Below, one piece after another: positions 1 to 6,862 of a DNA stretch of 48,424 nt (its first letter is position 1; every line of letters begins with the position of its first letter). Source of the stretch: Chrysochromulina parva. Its lineage: Eukaryota; Haptophyta; Prymnesiales; Chrysochromulinaceae. Location: contig PJAB01000069.1 of assembly GCA_002887195.1 (NCBI GenBank), positions 1 through 48,424 on the forward strand, in the 5' to 3' direction. The notes under the pieces were generated by a model, which was not told the DNA's origin, ran no database searches, and saw nothing but the letters and a program-made list of their open reading frames with translations. The translations under genes were made by a program, and so were the position numbers.

Positions 1-1797
1 CGAGCCGTACGCGATCGTGCCCTGTGTGAGTGACACCGGGAGCTGACCGTAGTCTGCTTGTACGTGCACCCCGAGCGTCTCCATCCAGTCGATGGCAGTC
101 GGGATCACTCTGCCGTGCAGTGCCATCGACGAGCCGCTCACATCAAGGCTGCCCGTCGCATTGACCGACGACGAGCCGTATGTGAAGATGCCTTCTTGGA
201 GTGTAACAAGAAACGGCTCTGCGTATTTGCCCGACGCACGTAGGTTCATGGGCGTAAGCCAATCATGATGCGTGCTTGAGAAGTTCACCACTGCGACAGT
301 AGTAGATCCTTGGCTGTCCAGATAGCCGGTCACATTAGCGGCTCGCGAACTCCCATCGTTTACACTCACAAGAACCTCGAGCCTGAGCGGAAAGGGGTCC
401 CCATAGCTTGCGGTGCCGTTGATGGTGACGACAGGGATGAAGGGGCTCGTTCCCCATCGATACGCAAATGTAACAGGTGAAAAAGCTATGTTAGAAAGGT
501 CTTTGACAGTAGTCAGCCGCCGGCCTGATCCATCAGATGGATCTGAATATCCACGGCCAACAAAAAAGTCCAAGTCCAAGTTGCCACTTTCTTCCATCAG
601 ATCGACGTGGTCGAAAGAGGGATTCACACTCAGCAACTCTGGCTGCTCAACCTCTGCGGCCCCTCCTACCTGAACTCGTAGCCCAAGGCTGAGCACGTCA
701 CGGTCGATGACAACGGACTGCAAAGAGGGGATGACGTCCCTAACACGTTGGCGAATCGAAGGATGTACCGTGAATCTCGCCCGCCCTCGTAGATCCGATG
801 GAATCTTAATCGGGGTAGCGAAGGGCTGCGATGAAACGTGGATCTCGGTAAGGGGAGCTGCCGCCAACGGAAAAGAAGGACCGAAGGGCAGACAAGTACC
901 ATAATACACTTCTCTGCCATCGAATATGAGCTTGGACACTTCATGTGCGCATTCAAATGCACTCTCGTCCTGAGAGTCCACAGAGGAGATGTTGTCGAGG
1001 TTCAGACCCAGGTCTGCGGATTCATGTTGTTCTTCAAAGACCCATGTTAAGACCCATGTGTCGAAGATGCCAATTGCGAGAAGATGATCTTCCTCTCGAT
1101 AATCTTGCTCGCTCATCGACGCATCATAGCCTTTGCGATTCAAGTCTTTGACCGTAACTGTCATGGGTAAAGCAAAAGAAAGTCCGAGGACAGACACCCA
1201 GAGGTGCAGCCCACATTCAATTGTAAAGCCAGCCTGCCAGTCAGCGACGGCCACGCTTACGAGGTTGGATGATGCAACCCATAACACCATCGTGACATTC
1301 AAGGTTCCATCGGTGCTGGAGATCGGTCCGTCAAGTGCACTCTGCACGATGTGGTGCCCATCGCCACTTGTCAACTTGCACGTCGCCGCATGAAGCCCGA
1401 AAGCGTGGGCGCGCCCATGGTATTCGAGCAGCCCAGAGGCATGCACGCGAACGGAATCCGGAAGCTCATCGTTGAGGTGAATAGCAACTCGAGTCAGTGC
1501 GATCCTCGGGTGGGCATTGAGGACGTCAAGCACCAAAAGGACGATTACGGTTACCAGTGCTGCGGCCAACGTCGCACCGACGATGGGCCAAAGTCGCTTC
1601 CGGTGCGTCGCCTGCACCTTCGAGAGATGAGGCTCAATCTCGACGGCAACATCGAGCCGCGCGACGCCATCGCTGCCGGCGGAGCGGCAGTGCTGAATTG
1701 CTCGAGCACGCTTGGCAGTGGGATCAGCGGGTCCAGCAGCTTGCTTGGGGGCCACCTCGTCGTTTGGCGCGTCGCGCGTCGCTCTTGCAGGCTCCAT
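1..1797 (-). CDS. Type II membrane protein, LEA2/DUF3712-like (3' end beyond window)
   Basis: I translated an open frame of 599 codons from the ATG at 1795-1797 down to base 1 with no stop, so the gene continues past the left edge. The N-terminal ~65 residues are charged and presumably cytosolic. One hydrophobic helix follows at about residues 70-93 (LWPIVGATLAAALVTVIVLL), then a long beta-rich, N-glycosylation-rich ectodomain (NVT, NGT, NFS and NAT sequons). The segment after the helix (RIALTRVAIHLND) and the repeated 'basic/acidic beta-sandwich' feel resemble LEA2-like/DUF3712 membrane proteins of fungi and protists, which have an unknown surface or vacuolar role. There is no in-frame ATG just upstream, so this start is the best one. 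The family assignment is by eye and only moderately certain; that the frame codes is much surer, given its length and the absence of stops. Confidence 0.72.
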   Translation of the reverse strand, partial: MEPARATRDAPNDEVAPKQAAGPADPTAKRARAIQHCRSAGSDGVARLDVAVEIEPHLSKVQATHRKRLWPIVGATLAAALVTVIVLLVLDVLNAHPRIALTRVAIHLNDELPDSVRVHASGLLEYHGRAHAFGLHAATCKLTSGDGHHIVQSALDGPISSTDGTLNVTMVLWVASSNLVSVAVADWQAGFTIECGLHLWVSVLGLSFALPMTVTVKDLNRKGYDASMSEQDYREEDHLLAIGIFDTWVLTWVFEEQHESADLGLNLDNISSVDSQDESAFECAHEVSKLIFDGREVYYGTCLPFGPSFPLAAAPLTEIHVSSQPFATPIKIPSDLRGRARFTVHPSIRQRVRDVIPSLQSVVIDRDVLSLGLRVQVGGAAEVEQPELLSVNPSFDHVDLMEESGNLDLDFFVGRGYSDPSDGSGRRLTTVKDLSNIAFSPVTFAYRWGTSPFIPVVTINGTASYGDPFPLRLEVLVSVNDGSSRAANVTGYLDSQGSTTVAVVNFSSTHHDWLTPMNLRASGKYAEPFLVTLQEGIFTYGSSSVNATGSLDVSGSSMALHGRVIPTAIDWMETLGVHVQADYGQLPVSLTQGTIAYGS

Positions 1798-2143
1798 GGA
1801 AGGAAGAGATCGCTTGCACTCTGGTAGTGCACCCGAGGGAGGTGACGCTGCTTGCGGCGGCTGAGTGCAGAGCACCGTAAAACGAGTCGAGTGGTGAGTG
1901 TTACGGGTGTAACACGTCGATTCCTTTTTCATTCTGTTTTGGGCCTTCGGAAAAATAGTTCGGCATGCGAATTGAATGTGAGGTTTTGAGATTTTGCGGC
2001 GGCCGCAACTTCTTCCAGCCGCCGAAGCAGTTTATACTTGAAAACCGGCGTGGGCGTGCGCGTGCAGGCCGCTGCGGCGGATGATAGGAAGGGGGTTCGA
2101 AGCAACTGGGCGGGGGGCGCGGGGCTCGGCTACTGGGCGAGGT

Positions 2144-2375
2144 CGCAGTGCGGGGGGACTCGACCGCACTGCGGTCCCCCTGTGCGGTGCTTGCGGACCG
2201 CACTGCGGGATAATCAGTGCGCATTTCGTGAACACACTGTGTGTTTTTCGAGCGCAGTGCGTGAACGCAGTGCGCTGTTTTCGTGCGCAGTGCGCAGTGA
2301 AAAAGACCGCACTGCGCACCGCACTGCCGCAGTGCGCAGTGCGCACTGCGCGCTCATCGGCCGCACTGCGGTCGG
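2144..2375. repeat. Cluster of CGCAGTGCG / CGCACTGCG inverted motifs
   Basis: Within about 230 bp the nine-mer CGCAGTGCG or its reverse complement CGCACTGCG occurs, perfectly or nearly, a dozen or so times in both orientations. Examples are at about 2146, 2166, 2206, 2263, 2287, 2310 and 2360. Neighbouring opposite copies can pair into stem-loops, for example the copies around 2146 and 2167. The spacing is irregular, so it is a dispersed cluster rather than a tandem array. It lies between two divergent genes; function unknown. Confidence 0.75.
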
Positions 2376-2381
2376 GAGGTG

Positions 2382-2424
2382 AACTGAACTGAACTGAACT
2401 GATCTGAATTGAACTGAACCGATG
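2382..2424. repeat. Pentanucleotide microsatellite (GAACT)n
   Basis: Four perfect GAACT units are followed by degenerate ones (GATCT, GAATT, GAACT, GAACC). It directly abuts the CGCAGTGCG cluster. Confidence 0.85.
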
Positions 2425-2574
2425 CGTGAAAACCCAATTCCAAACATGGAAGCACTGGCGGTTACAAAACCCGTGCACTCTCACACAGCACGTGCAAAGC
2501 GGACGAGCCAGCCAGCCAGCCGCCACGAGGCCTAGGCGAAGGCACCATCAAAAGCCAGGCACCGACAACGTACG

Positions 2575-3210
2575 ATGGCAGCACGCGTAAGCTCGCCACA
2601 CGTACGGTTGCTTGGCGAAATGCCCGAGCCGGTCGTGTGGTCGCAAATCCGTTATGATGAGCAGTTTGATCGGGGTGGCGTCAACTCAGTGTATTATCCG
2701 CCGCTGCTTCATTACCACAGCGCAGAGTGGCACTCGCCATTCTTGCGGCGCGTGGCGTCGGAGCCAGCAATTAAGCAACGACCGCAAACAAGCCCGTGGG
2801 ACTACAGACGTGGACGGAGTAGGGAGTTCCTAAGCTCCCCACCTGCAAGTGTCCCGCACTCGTTCCTTGAGTGCGCACACGTTGCACCGCAATTCTCGGA
2901 GCCGAAAAGCTGCTTAATGTGGCATCTCATTGCAAAGACAGAGCATGATTTCGAGCGGGGCGTGAAGTCTCCGGCAATCATCCTCAAGCATGCCGCGCCG
3001 ACGAGGAGATCCTCCTTGAAGATGCGCAAGCCGTCCACTGTCAAGATCAACATGCCGTCCACGCTGTCCTCGCGCACGCGCTACTTCACCGGCCTCGAAA
3101 AGCCGAGCCCTGCGCCACTTCGGAGCCGACTTGCGCTGGCCGAGCGGTTGACCTGTGATTCTGCCAGAGGAATGCCGAGGGGAACGATGACCACGTCGCG
3201 TATATTGTAG
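2575..3210 (+). CDS. Hypothetical protein, 211 aa
   Basis: This frame opens with a true ATG at 2575 and runs 211 codons. The product is basic and rich in Ser, Pro and Arg (for example RRSSLKMRKPSTVKINMP), with no signal peptide, membrane helix or recognised domain. Tyr/Pro/His-rich short motifs in the first 80 residues resemble low-complexity cytoskeleton-associated proteins, but that is only an impression. The third-position GC bias is weaker than in the neighbouring sure genes. It is convergent with the proline-rich gene on the minus strand (133 bp between stops). It could be real or a chance frame. Confidence 0.45.
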   Translation: MAARVSSPHVRLLGEMPEPVVWSQIRYDEQFDRGGVNSVYYPPLLHYHSAEWHSPFLRRVASEPAIKQRPQTSPWDYRRGRSREFLSSPPASVPHSFLECAHVAPQFSEPKSCLMWHLIAKTEHDFERGVKSPAIILKHAAPTRRSSLKMRKPSTVKINMPSTLSSRTRYFTGLEKPSPAPLRSRLALAERLTCDSARGMPRGTMTTSRIL

Positions 3211-3343
3211 CATCGATCTATAGCAAGGCATCGATCTCAAGTCCGAAGTCGGCGAGTTTGGCACCCCCGGGGGCGAACGCGCTTATTGAGGGGGGGTGTA
3301 ACTTTGGACGGTATAAGGACGTTCACGAGACCGAGACTGTCTA

Positions 3344-6300
3344 CTAAATTCCCGCACATGAGCCACCCCCGAGGCTCTCTTTCCAGCGCCAGTCCGGAGA
3401 GCTACAGCTGCACGGGGTGACGCTGCGCTGGTGCGGGAGCGTCTTGACGGCACGTCTACCCATGGGCGCCTCGGCGGCCAGGTGTCCTCGGTCGTTATGA
3501 AGGCAGGTTCGAAGCGCACGCTCGTGCAACACTGGCTCCTGGGAAAGCTGCAGAGCACGGTCAAGTGCATGGGGTGCAGGCATTTGGCTGGCCGTGGCCT
3601 TCGGCGGCGCCCACACGTCGCACAGGAGCTGAACATCCTCCGCAGGCAGCCGTAGGATGCGCTGAAGTGGTGTGGGTGTTGACGTGACGCATAGGGCGGC
3701 AGCGCTCGCGGCAGCGCTCGCGTCACGTTCACTCGCAAAGAGAAGCAGGTTGGCGTGTGCCTTGGTCGCGTCGTACGCCTCGACGACGATGTAGAGCCGT
3801 TGAGCGCAGCAGGCGAGAGTGATCCGCACCCAAGCCGCCACCAGCGCATGGCACAGCTCTCCCAGGCAACCGGCTGGGAGTCGGCCCTCCCACGTAATGC
3901 GTGCCAGCCCGAGGAGGAATTTGGCGGCCAGGGCGGGGCGCATCTGGCCTCTCATGCCTGCTTCGGGACGCATCAGGCCACCCAGGCCCGCCTCAGTGTC
4001 GGGTGGGAGCTCGCCGCCGCTCCGGATCCGCAGCTCCTGCCGCACACCAGTCCTACTGTTTCTTGCCAAGGCGGGGGAGCCACCGGGGGCGTCCTGGTGG
4101 CTGCGTATCGGGGGGGAGCCACCAGGGGCGTCCTGGTGGCTGCGTATCGTCAGCCCACGGACTGGCGACCGAGGCGAGGGCATGATAGCCAGAGCGCTGG
4201 GACTTTGAGACGCGTCAGCGCACGCCTGCACGGTGTGGAACAGGGTGCTCGCGGTCTGCCCGGCGGCGAGTGCGTCACAATAGGCCTGGCTGACGCCCCA
4301 ACGGCGAAGCGCTCGCTCAATAGCAGCATAGGCCATGGCCTTCGAGGCTCGCAGCTGCGGCCGTCGCTCCCGGCTATCTTCGATCGCGTCCCAATTGATC
4401 GCGTGTTGGACGAAGTCAGCCCATTCCTCAGCCGACGCCACACGCTCCTTGAGAGCATCGACCATTGGATGCGGGAGCGGCCCCGAGAGGGCCTCGCGGG
4501 CTTCCGTGGCCCTGCGCTCCGCGGCCATACGCTCCAGAACCTCCGCGGAGCGCTCAGCCGCCGCCAACTTCTCAGCCTCGAGCCGCTCGAGGAAGGCCGC
4601 GGCTGAGCGTGGTGAGCGCTCCGTAGCCGTTTCGCTCGGGCTCGTTGCCTTCAAAGGCAGCGTCTTCGGAGCCGTCTTCTTCGAGCTCGCCGTCCTCGAG
4701 CGCCCGTCCTTACAAGGCGCACACCTTGCGAGTCGGTAGGACGAGTCGGCGATCGATCGGTATGATGAGACGGGCTGCATCCCTTCGATCCTTTTGGCAA
4801 TCGACGTCGACTGGCCCACGGACTTTTCTCGTTGCCCAATCTTGATGTGCGCTGCCTCAAGGTCGCGACGGATCATCTCAGCCGCGCCGGCCTCTAATGC
4901 GGCCGCCTCTTTTGCAGCCGCGGCGGCCTCAGCCGCGGCCTCAGCCGCGGCTGCCGCCTCAACCGCGGCGGTGACCGCCGCCTCTGCGGCGGCGCGAGCT
5001 GTTGCCGCCGCGGCTGCCTTCCTACTCACCATCTGCATCAACTTCGTTTGATCCCTCCAAGTGGCACTCTGGAACACCTCTGCCACCTCCTGCTTGACGG
5101 AGGCCAAGTCTTGCTCCGCCTCCTCCGCCGCGTCTGCCATCGCGAACGCCTCCACTACCGCCGCCTCTGCACTCTTGAGCGCCTCAGTGCGGATGTTGGT
5201 GGCCTCAGCCTTGTCCAACGCCCTTCCTACCCGTGCGGCCACCGCAGCCGCCGTCGGCACAGCAACCGCCGTCGGCGCCGCAGCCGCCGTCGGCACCTCC
5301 GCCGGCGCATTTCCCTCCTCGGCCTCGTCCTCCTCCAGAAGCGCCACGTAGCCTTCCGCAGCCTGTGCCTCCCCTGTGTGACGGTTGTCGAGAGCCGTGT
5401 CGGGCGCCTTGCGATGGGAGAGTAGCCGGCCCACTGCGGCCTCCTCCGCATGGTCCGCTAGCCCGAGCAGCTTGAGGTCCCGCCGGCCCCGTGGGTACCA
5501 GCACAGCACAAGCGCCAGCCCCACCAAGCCAAACAGCACGACCAGCGTGCTAAGCTGGCGCACGCTCGGAGAGAGGAAGCCGAGCCTTACCGGTAGCCAT
5601 ACCGGCAGAGCGGTGGGGGCTGAGGGGGGGGGTGGCGGAGGCGGCGGAGGCGGCGGAGGCGACGGAGGCCGCGGTGGTGGAGGAGGAAGCGGTGGCGGAG
5701 GCGGCGGTGGGGGCGGCGGTGGTGGCAGTGGCCGCGGTGAGGGCAGCGGAGGCGGTCGTGTAGGACGGGGTGAGGGCGGATGGGGCGAGGGTGGATGTGG
5801 CGGTGGTGGTGGTGGCGGCGGCGAAGGTGGCGCGGGAGGTGGTCTTGGGGGGGCAAAGGGGGCCGGAGGGGGTCGTGAGGGACGTGGCGAGGGATGCTGC
5901 GGATGCGGAGAAGGCGAGGGCGGCGGCGGCGGCAATGGCGTCGGCGGGGGTGGCGGCGGAGGAGGTGAAGGCGGCGGTGGCGAGGGCACGGGAGGCGGAA
6001 ACGTTGGCGGCGGTGATGGCGGATGCGGCGAGGGCGAGGGCGGCGGTGGCAGAGGTTGTGGCGGAGGCGGAGGTGGTGGCTGAGGAGATGGGGGTGGCGG
6101 GGGTGAAGGGGAAGGCGGTGCTCGTGGTGGTGGTGGCAGTGGAGGTGGAGGCGACGGCGAGGGAGGAGGTGGTGGTGGAAGTGGCGGTGGAGGCGGTGCT
6201 AGTGGTGGTGGTGGAAACGGCGGCGGCGGCTGCGGCACTGGCGACGGCGGCGGCGGTGAAGGTGAAGGGGGTGCCAGCGGTGGTGGCGGCGGAGAAGGTG

Positions 6301-6724
6301 AAGGCGGTGCTAGTGGTGGTGGCGGAAGTGGCGGTGGAGGTGAAGGTGCGAATACGACCCTATATGAGAGCACAGGTTCACCTTCAAGCCTGACAAGAAA
6401 GCGATCGACGCACTCATTGGAGCCCACGGCGTTGCGAATGGCTAGGGCAGACTCCAACGAAGCACCCTCCACTCGAAGGGTTACTTTGCCACCATCTCGC
6501 GTCACGCCGATGAGCGTGAGGTCATCGGCAAGACGCGTGTCTGGCAAACAGCGCCGGATGGCTGCAAGCAATTCTGGGCTCGAGCTCGACCAGTCCCAGT
6601 CGACCGTTGCCAAGGTGGCCGCACCGCCGCTCGGCACGTACTCGCCCGACAGCGGCATGCGAGAGGATTTCGCCCTGTTTTCGGACAATTTTGGGAGGTT
6701 CTGAAGCCCCAAAATCAGAAACAT
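3344..6724 (-). CDS. Proline-rich (SPPPP-type) single-pass membrane protein with Ala-rich helices
   Basis: The product is 1126 aa and intronless as read. A globular N-terminal domain (about residues 25-126, containing VTLRVEGASLESALAIRNAV) is followed by about 245 residues of S/A/L-PPPP polyproline (about 127-370). One membrane helix comes next (STLVVLFGLVGLALVLC, about 390-408), then long alanine/glutamate-rich helical or coiled-coil stretches (about 410-720) and a folded-looking C-terminal part. The Pro-rich part looks like an extensin/pherophorin-type, hydroxyproline O-glycosylated extracellular stalk; the Ala-rich part would then be cytosolic. A second ATG at 6658 (MPLSGEY) is an alternative start, and neither start gives a convincing signal peptide. 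A 39-bp tandem duplication near 4073-4149 repeats SHQDAPGGSP. Ligand and role are unknown. Confidence 0.7.
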   Translation of the reverse strand: MFLILGLQNLPKLSENRAKSSRMPLSGEYVPSGGAATLATVDWDWSSSSPELLAAIRRCLPDTRLADDLTLIGVTRDGGKVTLRVEGASLESALAIRNAVGSNECVDRFLVRLEGEPVLSYRVVFAPSPPPPLPPPPLAPPSPSPPPPPLAPPSPSPPPPSPVPQPPPPFPPPPLAPPPPPLPPPPPPSPSPPPPLPPPPRAPPSPSPPPPPSPQPPPPPPPQPLPPPPSPSPHPPSPPPTFPPPVPSPPPPSPPPPPPPPTPLPPPPPSPSPHPQHPSPRPSRPPPAPFAPPRPPPAPPSPPPPPPPPHPPSPHPPSPRPTRPPPLPSPRPLPPPPPPPPPPPPLPPPPPRPPSPPPPPPPPPPPPSAPTALPVWLPVRLGFLSPSVRQLSTLVVLFGLVGLALVLCWYPRGRRDLKLLGLADHAEEAAVGRLLSHRKAPDTALDNRHTGEAQAAEGYVALLEEDEAEEGNAPAEVPTAAAAPTAVAVPTAAAVAARVGRALDKAEATNIRTEALKSAEAAVVEAFAMADAAEEAEQDLASVKQEVAEVFQSATWRDQTKLMQMVSRKAAAAATARAAAEAAVTAAVEAAAAAEAAAEAAAAAKEAAALEAGAAEMIRRDLEAAHIKIGQREKSVGQSTSIAKRIEGMQPVSSYRSIADSSYRLARCAPCKDGRSRTASSKKTAPKTLPLKATSPSETATERSPRSAAAFLERLEAEKLAAAERSAEVLERMAAERRATEAREALSGPLPHPMVDALKERVASAEEWADFVQHAINWDAIEDSRERRPQLRASKAMAYAAIERALRRWGVSQAYCDALAAGQTASTLFHTVQACADASQSPSALAIMPSPRSPVRGLTIRSHQDAPGGSPPIRSHQDAPGGSPALARNSRTGVRQELRIRSGGELPPDTEAGLGGLMRPEAGMRGQMRPALAAKFLLGLARITWEGRLPAGCLGELCHALVAAWVRITLACCAQRLYIVVEAYDATKAHANLLLFASERDASAAASAAALCVTSTPTPLQRILRLPAEDVQLLCDVWAPPKATASQMPAPHALDRALQLSQEPVLHERALRTCLHNDRGHLAAEAPMGRRAVKTLPHQRSVTPCSCSSPDWRWKESLGGGSCAGI
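4073..4149. repeat. 39-bp tandem duplication with internal palindrome
   Basis: Two near-identical 39-bp units lie in phase with the coding frame (13 codons each) in the C-terminal third of the proline-rich membrane protein. Each unit contains an imperfect palindrome (GCCACC...GGTGGC) around GGGGCGTCCT. Confidence 0.8.
5600..6345. repeat. Polyproline-coding low-complexity tract
   Basis: On the plus strand this is G-rich (GGN)n sequence; on the coding minus strand it encodes runs of PPPP broken by S, A, L, H and R. Synonymous third positions vary freely, so the protein sequence rather than the DNA unit is repeated. Glycine-rich frames on the plus strand (for example 5385-6083) are shadows of it. 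Confidence 0.85.
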
Positions 6725-6862
6725 GGGGCTTCCAACTGGGCCTATCCTTGACAGGGAAGTTAAGAAACCCTTGTCAAAACTTGACCACTATGTATTCACG
6801 ACGCAAAATTTTGATGATCTTCACAGGCTTGATCGCTCGCGTGGGAGCTGCTGCTGCTCACC
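6725..6862. promoter_or_regulatory. Divergent promoter region with short inverted repeat
   Basis: This 138-bp interval separates the start codons of the proline-rich protein (-) and the TTLL enzyme (+), so it probably serves both. It contains TTGACAGGG at 6748-6756 and CCCTTGTCAA at 6768-6777. These can pair as a nine-base-pair stem with one bulge around an 11-nt loop. Confidence 0.35.

Larger units (their letters stand above)
1900..2570. other. Gene-free repeat-rich spacer
   Basis: This is the gap between the start of the membrane protein gene on the minus strand and the hypothetical gene on the plus strand, so it probably holds both promoters. Besides the two repeats listed separately, it contains an A/T-richer stretch at about 1910-2040. 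The reading frames here on both strands are by-products of the repeat. Confidence 0.5.

Noticed and set aside
2032..2526. 164-codon minus frame
   Set aside because: Kept open by the CGCAGTGCG cluster and the GAACT microsatellite; no coding bias.
5385..6083. 232-codon Gly-rich plus-strand frame
   Set aside because: Antisense of the polyproline tract in the 3344-6724 gene.
6790..6862. Alternative TTLL start (MYSRRKILMIF)
   Set aside because: Signal-like, but in a different frame from the TTLL exon and no splice site pair was seen to connect them; the ATG at 6863 has the better context.
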